Positions 14,318 to 23,303 of a DNA stretch of 55,599 nt are shown here, one piece after another. The position numbers were made by a program, and so were the translations under genes. The stretch is from Prosthecobacter sp. (GTDB taxonomy: Bacteria; Verrucomicrobiota; Verrucomicrobiia; Verrucomicrobiales; Verrucomicrobiaceae). The stretch's first letter is position 1, and each line of letters starts with the position of its first letter. The notes under the pieces were generated by a model. It saw only the letters and a list, made by a program, of their open reading frames with translations. It made no database searches and was not told where the DNA came from. The DNA lies in assembly GCF_014879935.1 (NCBI RefSeq), contig NZ_JACSRD010000176.1, positions 1-55,599 on the forward strand, in the 5' to 3' direction.

Positions 14318-17305
14318 ATGAAACGATTCCTTTTCACCGGACTCCTCGCGCTCGGATTCACACATGCCGGCGCGGCCACGGTCGATTTCGCTCGCGACAT
14401 CAAGCCGATCTTCAACAAGCACTGCAATGCCTGTCACGGCGGGGTGAAGCACTCGGGGGATCTCTCGCTGGTGTATCACAACAAAGTGCTGGAACCGGCG
14501 AATTCGGGCGAGTTCCCCGTCGTGCCGGGTAAGCCGGAGAAGTCGGCCATCATCGCGCGGGTGACGACCTCGGACACGGACGAGATCATGCCGCCCCCGA
14601 AGCATGGGAAGCCTTTGTTGGAGAAAGAGGTCGCTTTGCTGCGGGAGTGGATCGCTCAGGGAGCGCCGTGGGATGAGCATTGGGCCTTCATGCCGCCGAA
14701 AGAACCAGCGAAGCCCTCGCTGAAGGAGGCAAAGTGGCCGAAGCAGCCGCTGGATGCCTTCGTTTTAGCCAAACTGGAGAAGGAAGGGCTTAAACCATCG
14801 CCGGAGGCTGAGGGGAGGCAGTGGCTGCGGCGCGTGACCTTTGATCTCACGGGCCTGCCACCGACGCCGGAAGACCTGCAGGCACTCGAAGTGATGCCGT
14901 ATGAGATGATTGTGGACCGTTTGCTCAAATCGCCGGCCTTTGGCGAGCGCTGGGCGAGTGTGTGGCTTGATCTCGCGCGTTACGCGGACTCGCAGGGCTA
15001 TGAGGCGGACAAGCCGCGCATCATCTGGCCGTATCGCGACTGGTTGGTGCGGGCGTTCAATGCGGACATGCCTTTTGACCAGTTCACGATCAAGCAGCTC
15101 GCCGGTGATCTGCTGCCGAAGGCCACGCTGGATGACCGGATCGCCACGGCGTTTCACCGGAACACGCCGACGAACTCCGAAGGTGGCACGGATGATGAAG
15201 AGTTCCGCGTCGTGGCCGTGGTGGACCGCATCGCGACGACGTGGCGCACGTTTCAAGGCGTGACCTTCAACTGCGTGCAGTGCCACTCGCATCCTTACGA
15301 TCCCTTCGAGAACACCGAGTTCTACAACTACATGGCCTTCTTCAACACGCAGAAGGACTGGGACCTGCCGGAGGACGAGCCAAAGCTGCGCGTGCCGTTG
15401 AAGGAGGCAGACTTTGCGAAGGCGCAGCAGCTTGATTCACGACTGCTCGCGCTGCGCTCTGCGAAGGTGGCAGAGATGGAAAAGCGCTCTGCGGAGTCGA
15501 AATGGTCCGCGCTGGAGCCGTGTTGCGTGCAATCCTCCGGCCAAACAAAGCTCACGACGAAAAAAGCGGCCGATGGCGTGATGGATGTCGTCGCGGAGGG
15601 CACGGTGTCGCACTACTCGGTGTTCACGATTGATGCGCCGGTGCCGAAGGGCATGAAGAAGCTCACCGCGCTGAAGATGGATGCGCTGCCGCTCGATCCG
15701 GCGAAGGCGCAAAGCAGCGCAGAGCTGGGTTTTGTAGTTTCGCTGCTGCGGGCCATTGTGGTGACGCCAGAGACGGAGAAGGCTGTTTATGCCGCGACGA
15801 ATGCTCCGCCGGAAAAGGAAGTGGATGTGGCCGTGGATGCCAGCGCGAAGAAAAAAGTCTCCTCGCCGCCCGCACCGAAGGGCGTGCCAAATCCGCCTGC
15901 ACAGCCCGGCGAGATCACTTTCTCCTATGCGCTCGGCGATGAGGCTGATCCGGTGTTTGACGCACAAACGACGCTGAATGCCGACAAAGGCGGCTGGGGT
16001 GCGAATCCGCGCATGACACATGCGCGACGCCTCGTGCTCATTCCCTCGAAGCCTGTCGATCTGCCGCCGGGTGCGAAGCTGCGCATCCTGATGCGTCATG
16101 ATGAAGGCGGCTTCGGCTACGCGCCGCTGGTGACGAATCGCAGCCGCTTCGCCATCAGCGACAGCGATGAGTGGACGAGCTACGCGACGAGCAAGGCCTT
16201 CGCGGATCGCGAAACGGAGCTGGCGAAGCTCGAAAAAGATCGCGCAGGCATCGCGAATGCCTTGATGCCCGTTTTGCAGGAGCAGGACCGTCATTTGCGC
16301 CGCGACACGGCCGTCTTCATGCGCGGCAACTGGCTCGACAAAGGCGACCACGTCACGCCAGCTATCCCGGCGGTGTTTGGACGGCTTCCTGAGTCGAAAG
16401 AGCCGCCGCGCCTCGCTTTGGCGAAATGGATGGTTTCGTCGAAGAACCCGCTCACCGCCCGTGTGGCCGTGAATCGCGTGTGGGAGCAGCTTTTCGGCCT
16501 CGGCCTCGTTGAGACGCTGGAGGACTTCGGCAGCAGCGGGCAGGCTCCGTCGAATCAAGCGCTGCTGGATCATCTCGCGGTGCGTTTTCAATCCGAACTC
16601 GGCTGGAGCATGAAGAAGCTGCTGCGTGAGATCGTGCTCAGCGCGACTTATCGTCAAGGCGCGAAGACAACGCCCGAACTGCGCGAGCGTGATCCACGCA
16701 ATCGCCTGCTCGCCCGCGGGCCACGCACGCGACTCACCGCCGAGATGGTGCGTGACAATGCGCTCGCGGTCGCCGGAGTGCTCTCGCCGAAGATGTTTGG
16801 CCCGCCGGTGATGCCTGTGCAGCCGGACGGCATCTGGCGTGCGGCCCGCAGCGGCGCGAAATGGAAAAACGCCGAGGGAGAGGATGCGCACCGCCGCTCC
16901 ATCTACACCTACTGGCGTCGTTCGAGCCCGTATCCGAGCAGTTTGACCTTCGATGCGCCAGATCGCCTGCTGTGCGCCGCGCGACGATCCACCACAAACA
17001 CGCCGCTCCAGGCACTCGTCACGCTGAACGATCCCGTCTTCATCGAGGCTGCTGTGGCACTCGCGAAGCGTGTCGAGCCCTGCGGCGATCTCGCCAAGCA
17101 GATCACGCTGGCCTTTGAGCTCGCCACCGGCACGAATCCCTCCTCCGCCGATCTTCGCGACCTCACCGCGCTGCACGCCGCTGCTCTCACCGAATACAAA
17201 GCCGACGCCAAACTCGCCCAACCGCTCGGCGGCACGCCAGAGCAGGCTGCGATGGCCGTCGTCGCGAACGCGATCCTCAACCTCGACACCGTCCTCACTA
17301 AATGA
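14318..17305 (+). CDS. Secreted planctomycete-type cytochrome with DUF1549 and DUF1553 (PSCyt1-PSD1), second copy
   Basis: A 995-residue exported haem protein of the same family as the gene at 7875. The Sec signal MKRFLFTGLLALGFTHAGAA is followed by the haem site CNACH at residues 36-40, DUF1549 with VTFDLTGLPPT and ARYADSQGYEADKPR, and a second CxxCH (CVQCH, near residue 318, in NCVQCHSHPYDPFENTEFYN). A variable middle region is Pro-rich around SSPPAPKGVPNPPAQPG. The C-terminal DUF1553 contains NRVWEQLFGLGLVETLEDFG, LLARGPRTRLTAEMVRDNAL and NTPLQALVTLNDP. It overlaps the following DUF1501 gene by 4 bases (ATGA), so the two are coupled. The middle region differs from the first copy, so the pairs are paralogues rather than a recent duplication. 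Confidence 0.9.
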   Translation: MKRFLFTGLLALGFTHAGAATVDFARDIKPIFNKHCNACHGGVKHSGDLSLVYHNKVLEPANSGEFPVVPGKPEKSAIIARVTTSDTDEIMPPPKHGKPLLEKEVALLREWIAQGAPWDEHWAFMPPKEPAKPSLKEAKWPKQPLDAFVLAKLEKEGLKPSPEAEGRQWLRRVTFDLTGLPPTPEDLQALEVMPYEMIVDRLLKSPAFGERWASVWLDLARYADSQGYEADKPRIIWPYRDWLVRAFNADMPFDQFTIKQLAGDLLPKATLDDRIATAFHRNTPTNSEGGTDDEEFRVVAVVDRIATTWRTFQGVTFNCVQCHSHPYDPFENTEFYNYMAFFNTQKDWDLPEDEPKLRVPLKEADFAKAQQLDSRLLALRSAKVAEMEKRSAESKWSALEPCCVQSSGQTKLTTKKAADGVMDVVAEGTVSHYSVFTIDAPVPKGMKKLTALKMDALPLDPAKAQSSAELGFVVSLLRAIVVTPETEKAVYAATNAPPEKEVDVAVDASAKKKVSSPPAPKGVPNPPAQPGEITFSYALGDEADPVFDAQTTLNADKGGWGANPRMTHARRLVLIPSKPVDLPPGAKLRILMRHDEGGFGYAPLVTNRSRFAISDSDEWTSYATSKAFADRETELAKLEKDRAGIANALMPVLQEQDRHLRRDTAVFMRGNWLDKGDHVTPAIPAVFGRLPESKEPPRLALAKWMVSSKNPLTARVAVNRVWEQLFGLGLVETLEDFGSSGQAPSNQALLDHLAVRFQSELGWSMKKLLREIVLSATYRQGAKTTPELRERDPRNRLLARGPRTRLTAEMVRDNALAVAGVLSPKMFGPPVMPVQPDGIWRAARSGAKWKNAEGEDAHRRSIYTYWRRSSPYPSSLTFDAPDRLLCAARRSTTNTPLQALVTLNDPVFIEAAVALAKRVEPCGDLAKQITLAFELATGTNPSSADLRDLTALHAAALTEYKADAKLAQPLGGTPEQAAMAVVANAILNLDTVLTK

Positions 17306-18744
17306 ACGCGCTCCACCACCTCCAGCACGACACGTTGCAGCAGTTCACGCGCCGGCATTTCCTCCAGAAGTGCGGCGTCGGCCTCGGAGGCGCGTGGATC
17401 GCGCAGCAGGGCCTCGGTGCCGAGCGCGATCCCGCGAGGCCGAATGCGGCGCAGTCGCCCGCGTTGCCTGCAAAGGCGAAACGCGTGATCTACATGCACA
17501 TGTCCGGTGCGCCGAGCCAGCTCGAGCTTTTCGATTACAAGCCCGTGCTGCAGAAGCTCAACGGCAAGGACTGCCCGAAGGAGTTTCTCGAAGGCAAGCG
17601 CTTCGCCTTCATCCGCGGCACGCCGAAGCTGCTGGGGCCGTATTACCCCTTCCACCAGGAGAGAAAGACCGGCCAGTGGGTGAGTGACAAGCTCCCGCAC
17701 TTCGAGTCCGTCATGGACAAGGTGTGCATCATCAAGTCGATGCAGACGGACCAGTTCAACCACGCGCCTGCACAGCTCCTCGCGCTCACGGGAAGTCAGA
17801 ATCTCGGCCACGCCAGCATCGGTTCGTGGTCGCTCTACGGCCTCGGCAGCGAGAGTGAAAACATGCCTGGCTTTGTCGTGCTGCTCAGCGGCGGGCAGAA
17901 TCCGGACGCGGGCAAGGCCGCGTGGGGCAGCGGCTTCCTGCCGAGCGTGTATCAGGGCGTGCAGTGCCGCAGCGAGGGCGATCCCGTTTTGTATCTCTCG
18001 AACCCGCCGGGCATCAATCGCCACCTGCGCGGCGGCGTGATCGACGCGGTGAAAAAGATCAACCAGCGTGCCTACGAGCAGCTCGGTGATGTGGAGACAG
18101 TCACGCGCATCGCGCAGTATGAGATGGCCTTTCGCATGCAGATGAGCGCCAGCGAGGCCATGGACATCACGCAGGAGCCGAAGCACATCCACGAGATGTA
18201 TGGCACGGAGCCGGGCAAGGAGAGCTTCGCGAACAACTGCCTGCTCGCGCGGCGTCTCATCGAGCGCGGCGTGCGCTTTGTGCAGCTCTTTGACTGGGTA
18301 TGGGACCACCACAGCGGCCTCGACGATGCCTTCCCGAAAAAGTGCCAGCAGGTGGACAAGCCGATGACCGCGCTGCTGCACGATCTGGAGCAGCGCGGCC
18401 TGCTGGAGGACACGCTCGTGGTGTGGGGCGGTGAGTTTGGCCGCACGCCGATGCAGGAAAACCGTGGCGGCGTCGCCGCGAAGTCCCCGGGCCGCGATCA
18501 CCATGTCGATGCCTATTCCATCTGGATGGCCGGTGGTGGCATCAAAGGCGGCATCAGCCACGGCGAGACCGACGAAATCGGCTACAACGCCGTGCTAGAC
18601 AAAGTGCAGGCCCGCGATCTCCACGCCACCATCCTCCACCAACTCGGCCTCGATCACCTCAAGCTCACCTACCCCTATCAAGGCCTCAACCAGCGCATCG
18701 TCGGCGTGAAGCCGTGCCGGGTGCTGAAGGAGATCCTGGCGTGA
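17302..18744 (+). CDS. DUF1501 domain protein with Tat signal, second copy
   Basis: A 480-residue DUF1501 protein translationally coupled to the PSD1 cytochrome. A twin-arginine signal (QFTRRHFLQKCGVGLGG) lies near residues 17-33. The family blocks [54 protein letters not shown] and the C-terminal DLHATILHQLGLDHLKLTY are all present. In the first block LFD replaces the TWD of the other two copies, but the metal-binding pattern is kept. It probably acts with its partner in the periplasm; the chemistry is unknown. About 90 bp of non-coding sequence separates it from the convergent metalloprotease gene. Confidence 0.9.
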   Translation: MNALHHLQHDTLQQFTRRHFLQKCGVGLGGAWIAQQGLGAERDPARPNAAQSPALPAKAKRVIYMHMSGAPSQLELFDYKPVLQKLNGKDCPKEFLEGKRFAFIRGTPKLLGPYYPFHQERKTGQWVSDKLPHFESVMDKVCIIKSMQTDQFNHAPAQLLALTGSQNLGHASIGSWSLYGLGSESENMPGFVVLLSGGQNPDAGKAAWGSGFLPSVYQGVQCRSEGDPVLYLSNPPGINRHLRGGVIDAVKKINQRAYEQLGDVETVTRIAQYEMAFRMQMSASEAMDITQEPKHIHEMYGTEPGKESFANNCLLARRLIERGVRFVQLFDWVWDHHSGLDDAFPKKCQQVDKPMTALLHDLEQRGLLEDTLVVWGGEFGRTPMQENRGGVAAKSPGRDHHVDAYSIWMAGGGIKGGISHGETDEIGYNAVLDKVQARDLHATILHQLGLDHLKLTYPYQGLNQRIVGVKPCRVLKEILA

Positions 18745-18768
18745 TGTCGCTCAATCACCTCTTTTGTG

Positions 18769-18798
18769 CACCGTAGAGGTGGAAAGAACGCAGAGATC
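18769..18798. repeat. Degenerate half-copy of the CACAGAG repeat
   Basis: CACCGTAGAGG, then AAGAACGCAGAGATC, aligns with the left half of the hairpin at 11056-11116 (CACCACAGAGG, then GGAACACAGAG) with a few changes and a small deletion. It lies just past the second DUF1501 gene. Confidence 0.35.
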
Positions 18799-18832
18799 TT
18801 CTTTGGGCGGGCAGAACAACGCCACCGCGGCT

Positions 18833-19801
18833 TCATGGTGGCGAGGGCAACCATTCCGCGATCAGTTCATACAGCCCAAGGTCGTAGGCCTTGAGTTCAT
18901 CATGGGTGTTGATCTGGTTGTGGATGCCGTTGGTTGGAATGGCTTCGAGGTTTGCATTGAACCAGCTCTGTACACCTTCGGCCCAGTATTCTTTGTGGTC
19001 CGTGGCGGCGTAAGTGCCCTTCCAGAGATCCGCCGCCATGGCCTCTTTGTAGGCCTTTTGCAGCTTTTGATCGAAACGTGAGTCCATGTCGTTGATGGCC
19101 ATCAGGTGCAACGTGTGCGCGAACTCGTGCAGGAAGATGTTTTCTCCTTTGTAGCGGTCTCCGGGCAGTTTCAGGAGATTCTCCTCGGCCCCGGAGGTGG
19201 CCGGGCGTGCCGAGGTGGCCCCCACGCCACGTGCCCGCTTGTCCCAGTAGTCCTTGGGCGTGAGATCGCTGTGCTCAGGGATGTCGGTGGTCACTTCCGT
19301 GCTGGCCATGATGGCAGCCCTCACCTTGTTCTTCGCCAGGGTTTTGAGCATCTTGGGCTGCTTTGCCACCATCATGAGGATGATCTTTCGAGCCTCCAGC
19401 AGGGCGGCATCCGGCACCTTGCCGGAACTGACCACCGGAAAGTCCTCCACCATCACGCACTTCGCATAGAAGTCGGAGAGATTGAGGCGCTTGGGCACAG
19501 GAATGATCTCCGCTTCACCAGCCGTGGAGGGTATCTGGGAGGAAGTCGCGGGCGTTGAGGGCTTCCAGGTTTTCAGGTAGGCCTGATCCTCGACTGACAG
19601 CGTGCTGATGGCGACGGTGAACTGCTTTCGATCCGTTCGTTCTATGACGACCTTGTCACCGGTGATGGTGACCACCTTGGCTTTGATGACAATGCCAGCG
19701 GCATTCTTGAAATCACGCATGGTGTCCTGAGCCTGAGCTGCCGAGACGGCAAAGCCGAACAGGAAGGTGAGCGCGAAGTGAAGGATGGAATGACTTTTCA
19801 C
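18833..19801 (-). CDS. Secreted SHD1-domain protein with HExxH metalloprotease-like domain
   Basis: A 322-residue exported protein starting at GTG 19801. The Sec signal ends near residue 25 (VSAAQAQ). Residues about 27-80 match an SLA1 homology domain 1 (AGIVIKAKVVTITGDKVVIE, then FTVAISTLSVEDQAYLKTW), common in PVC secreted proteins. The C-terminal domain holds HEFAH at 225-229 and a downstream EYWAEGVQSWF around 271-281, giving two zinc histidines, a catalytic glutamate and a possible third ligand, as in gluzincin-type peptidases. It follows the kinase gene in the same direction with 108 bp between them. Peptidase activity is inferred from the motif only; substrate unknown. Confidence 0.7.
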   Translation of the reverse strand: MKSHSILHFALTFLFGFAVSAAQAQDTMRDFKNAAGIVIKAKVVTITGDKVVIERTDRKQFTVAISTLSVEDQAYLKTWKPSTPATSSQIPSTAGEAEIIPVPKRLNLSDFYAKCVMVEDFPVVSSGKVPDAALLEARKIILMMVAKQPKMLKTLAKNKVRAAIMASTEVTTDIPEHSDLTPKDYWDKRARGVGATSARPATSGAEENLLKLPGDRYKGENIFLHEFAHTLHLMAINDMDSRFDQKLQKAYKEAMAADLWKGTYAATDHKEYWAEGVQSWFNANLEAIPTNGIHNQINTHDELKAYDLGLYELIAEWLPSPP

Positions 19802-19909
19802 AGGGGCGGTTGGTGAAGGAGGATAACTATCCGATCTAACGCGAGAAGTCAGGCGATGTGTCAGTGGGTGAGCGGTTGGAGCTGGGGATATGAAACCGCC
19901 GTTTCTGCC

Positions 19910-22900
19910 TCAACGCCACATCTCCCGCAGAACCGGCTGGTTGCTGCGCAGGGGGTGATGCGACTGGTAGAGCTTCAGGCGTTTTTTGGATTCATTGGTC
20001 TCCTCGCTGTCCTTGGGAAGCGAGTCGAGATGGCGTTGTTCGAGCCTGATGGCTTCAGCGTAGGCCTGCGCCTCCGCATGAGCCGCAGCGTGAACAACAA
20101 GGACGCGATACATTGTGCCGTTGTCATCCCCGATTACGAGCCTAGCCAGTTGAAGAGCTTTTTGCCCGTCACGGATCGACGCATCAGGGCAGGTGGCCAA
20201 CAGCCAGGCGAGGTCGAGAAAGTGCAAGGTGTAACCTGGAGTCGCCTGCATTCCCTTCTCATAGTCAGCGAGTGCGGCGCGATAATCTCCCTTGGCGTGG
20301 TGGGCACGTCCGCGAAGGTCAAAGTTCACTCCTTCTGGCGAGGACTTCACGGCGATGTCCAGATCAGCGATGGCTTCATCGTATCTGCCCATTTCATACA
20401 ACGCCATGCTGCGAGCACGGCGAATGTTCTCGTTGGAAGGGGCAAGCCGCAAGGCTTCCTGGTAGCCTGTGAGTGCTTTCTCATATTGTTTGAGAGCTGC
20501 GCAGGCATTTGCCCGGTTCAGATGAAATCCCATCTCGCCTGGATGAATCTTGATCGCCTCATCATAGACATGGATTGCTTCCTCATAGTCGCCTCTGTCC
20601 CATTTGGCATTAGCCGCCTGGAGGAACTCTTTTTTCGTCTTTGGCGACCCTGAGAGCTTGTTGATCAGCTCGTATTCAAAGGACAAATCAGCGAATCGGC
20701 CATCTCCAATCTTTGTATTGGTCACAGTCAATACGCCCATCAGCCCGCGAGACGTTCTGAACAGGCATGACACCGGCCACTGGCCCTGAATGAGCGTCTT
20801 CTCGTCATTGGAAACCACCAGATCACTTGCCAGTTCCCGTGCGCGATCGGCGGAGAACCTCCATCGTAGGTCGGTGTCAGACCAAGCACTGAAAGCGCAT
20901 TGATGGGGGCGGATGTAAAGCGTGTCAGCCTCTACGCGGACGCTGAAATCAAATCCACCTGCCGCATTGGCTTTTTCAAGGTCTGCCTTGATCTCCTCGT
21001 CCTTGGCTGCTCCTGCCTGACGGACTTCGAACACCTTGTTTCCTGCAAACTGGAAGTGCGGCTTTATTCCGGTTGCTGAGATACGGAGTGTTTTGCGGTT
21101 AGGGTCGCTAAACACAGGTTCGCTCTTTGAGTGCACCGTTGGATCTGTTGGCTCGCCTGAGCGATTCTCCACCTCCTTTGGCCGGGCTGTCGGCTGCGAA
21201 TCGGAGTTCATTGAGGCCTGGGTGGCTACTTCGGCAGGCGTGAACCCAGCGCGGAAGGGGCCATGGATTTGGATCTTGCCATCACTGGTTAGCATCATCC
21301 TTGTTTCCCCAGGCTGGGCTACGAGTTGCTTGCCGGGGCCAGATGTGAGGCTCGGCAACTGGGTGAATAGGAGCTTGCCAGACTGGGCATTCCAACGGGC
21401 GTCGCCGCTGCTGACATGGGTTGGCTTGCCGTCAATGATAGGCTGCCCCTGATAGGTAACTGGGCCTGATGCTTCGATGTCGCCATTGGGCTTTCGCTCC
21501 ACCCGATCCGCGAACAGAAAGCCTCTATCGAGAATCTCTACCGACTGACGACCTGTCCGAGGGGTAGGGGGAGCTGGCTCTCGTGCTGCAGGTTGTTCCA
21601 TCACCGCCACCACAGCTTTCTCCTTTTGCATGGAATCGCTTCCAGCGGGAGCCCTGGAAGTGTCTGGCACTTTAGACTGCTTCGACCACTCGACATGAAC
21701 CGCATTGGGCACAGGTGGCAACAAAGACGCCACGCCGCGGATGATGAAGAACAACGTAGCTACAATGATCAGGCTCCTAGTAATAATCGGCCACCAGCCA
21801 CGCGGTTTGGCATTTGGTGGAGGCATTGCGGTTGTTTGTAGCAGGCTGGGATTAAGTCCCAACTTTCGGAGGATCAAGGCACTCCACATGAGCCAGACCG
21901 CGCCAGCCAGTGCAACGACGCTGGCTGGGAGCCAATAGGTATTCACGCTGCCCCTAATGGCACTTCTGACCACCATCTCTGCCTTTCCAGCCCCGGTGTA
22001 AAACATCGTCACTGCCCCAAGCGCACAAAGTCTGAACCAGCATTTGAACCACTGGACACTGCCTGTCGCCGCCCAAGATGCCGCATGTTTTCGCGCGAGG
22101 AGGAGGCCCGACCATTTCTCCAAGAACGCTCTAGATGGCCTCAATATCCAATACGCCAGCACCAGCACAATACCGCTGCCGAGCCATTCCTCCCAGCAAG
22201 GGCGAAGCCCATAAACCACAGCCCACACGATTGCGAACCACCACGGAGCAAGCAGAGCCATCGCTGCTTTGTTGGCGGTGATGACGTTCGAGGGCGCAGG
22301 AGCAGATTGATTGGAGTCAGCGGCCGCCGCCTCCACCTGCGTGCGAAACTCCGCCGCCGTGGCGAATCGCAGCTCGGGTGTCTTCTCCAAGGCTTTGAGC
22401 ACGATCTCATCAATGCGGATGTCCACCTGCACGCGTTTCGAGGGCGGGGTGATGTCTTCCTTTGGACGCTCGCCAGTCAGCATTTCGTAAAGCACCACGC
22501 CGAGGCTGTATATGTCCGCGCGATGATCGGCGGTGCCGTTGGCTTGCTCGGGGGCCGCGTAGTCGGGGGTGCCGAGCGGGAACGTAGCCCGACTTTCCAA
22601 AGTCGGGTCTTCTACGGCCGAGGGAACGAACTCGGAAGTTCGTTCTACGATCTTCGCGATGCCGAAGTCGGCGATCTTTACCGTGCCCGCTTTGTCGATG
22701 AGCAGGTTCTCCGGCTTGATGTCGCGGTGGACGATGCCGTGGTCGTGGGCGCATTGCAGGGCTTCACAGACGGGCGGCACGATGCTGAGCGCTTCCTTCG
22801 GTGTGAGTCGCTTGGTTTGGAGCAATTGGCGGAGGTTCACGCCATCCACGAACTCCATGAGCAGGTAGTAGAAGCCGCCCGCCTGCCCGAAGTCATGTAC

Positions 22901-23260
22901 ACCGACGATATTCGGGTGATTCAGCACCGCGAGTGCATGAGCTTCCTTTTCAAACCGCGCGGCAAACTGCGGATCGTCCGCACGCTCCGGCGCGAGCAGT
23001 TTCAGAGCGACGAGGCGATTCAGCGACTTCTGCCGTGCCTTGTAAACCACGCCCATGCCGCCGCGGCCGAGGCATTCGAGGATTTCGAGCTGCGGGAAGC
23101 GGGGAGCGAGTTCTTCGGGCGTGAGCGGCGGTGCCGCAGGCGTGGCATCGTCAGGCTGGGTGGGCTGCATCAGCTCAGCCATGAGGTCTTTGGCCGAGAG
23201 CCCCTCCAGCAGGCCCTGAGGGCGTGCGGTGGAGTCCGTGGTGGTGGAAGAATCGCTCAT
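19910..23260 (-). CDS. Membrane-spanning Ser/Thr protein kinase with TPR repeats
   Basis: A 1116-residue receptor-type kinase. Start is the ATG at 23260, leaving a 43-bp gap to the sigma-factor gene. The N-terminal Pkn-type domain has the G-loop GRGGMG (65-70), ATP-binding Lys87 in VALK, the catalytic loop HRDIKPEN with Asp180 and Lys182, and DFG at 198-200. The activation segment from DFG to APE is about 41 residues. Roughly residues 205-227 of it are encoded by two palindromic DNA repeats. Several hydrophobic segments follow (WFAIVWAVVYGL, GIVLVLAYWIL, ITRSLIIVATLFFIIRGV), then a linker and about five TPR motifs (AIHVYDEAIKIHPGE, KALTGYQEALRLAPS). It probably signals together with the adjacent ECF factor. 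Confidence 0.9.
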   Translation of the reverse strand: MSDSSTTTDSTARPQGLLEGLSAKDLMAELMQPTQPDDATPAAPPLTPEELAPRFPQLEILECLGRGGMGVVYKARQKSLNRLVALKLLAPERADDPQFAARFEKEAHALAVLNHPNIVGVHDFGQAGGFYYLLMEFVDGVNLRQLLQTKRLTPKEALSIVPPVCEALQCAHDHGIVHRDIKPENLLIDKAGTVKIADFGIAKIVERTSEFVPSAVEDPTLESRATFPLGTPDYAAPEQANGTADHRADIYSLGVVLYEMLTGERPKEDITPPSKRVQVDIRIDEIVLKALEKTPELRFATAAEFRTQVEAAAADSNQSAPAPSNVITANKAAMALLAPWWFAIVWAVVYGLRPCWEEWLGSGIVLVLAYWILRPSRAFLEKWSGLLLARKHAASWAATGSVQWFKCWFRLCALGAVTMFYTGAGKAEMVVRSAIRGSVNTYWLPASVVALAGAVWLMWSALILRKLGLNPSLLQTTAMPPPNAKPRGWWPIITRSLIIVATLFFIIRGVASLLPPVPNAVHVEWSKQSKVPDTSRAPAGSDSMQKEKAVVAVMEQPAAREPAPPTPRTGRQSVEILDRGFLFADRVERKPNGDIEASGPVTYQGQPIIDGKPTHVSSGDARWNAQSGKLLFTQLPSLTSGPGKQLVAQPGETRMMLTSDGKIQIHGPFRAGFTPAEVATQASMNSDSQPTARPKEVENRSGEPTDPTVHSKSEPVFSDPNRKTLRISATGIKPHFQFAGNKVFEVRQAGAAKDEEIKADLEKANAAGGFDFSVRVEADTLYIRPHQCAFSAWSDTDLRWRFSADRARELASDLVVSNDEKTLIQGQWPVSCLFRTSRGLMGVLTVTNTKIGDGRFADLSFEYELINKLSGSPKTKKEFLQAANAKWDRGDYEEAIHVYDEAIKIHPGEMGFHLNRANACAALKQYEKALTGYQEALRLAPSNENIRRARSMALYEMGRYDEAIADLDIAVKSSPEGVNFDLRGRAHHAKGDYRAALADYEKGMQATPGYTLHFLDLAWLLATCPDASIRDGQKALQLARLVIGDDNGTMYRVLVVHAAAHAEAQAYAEAIRLEQRHLDSLPKDSEETNESKKRLKLYQSHHPLRSNQPVLREMWR
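22583..22650. repeat. Two GTAG palindromic repeats inside the kinase coding sequence
   Basis: CCCGACTTTCCAAAGTCGGG (22588-22607) is a 9-bp stem flanked by CGTAG and CTACG. GAACGAACT-N4-AGTTCGTTC (22624-22645) is a second 9-bp stem, followed by TACG. Read on the coding strand each unit begins GTAGAA. They are translated in frame as VERTSEFVP and VEDPTLESRAT within the activation loop. Confidence 0.75.
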
Positions 23261-23303
23261 GCCTGTGTTCTGATGAATCGACGGCGAATGCTTACACCCA
23301 TTT

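Noticed and set aside
15437-18561. Long minus-strand frames of 594 and 550 residues opposite the second PSD1 and DUF1501 genes
   Set aside because: Both lack recognisable motifs and lie fully inside well-supported plus-strand genes; they follow from codon bias.
7875-18744. Recent tandem duplication of the PSD1-DUF1501 cassette
   Set aside because: The two cassettes share domains but differ in middle regions, junction type and motif details, so they are old paralogues.
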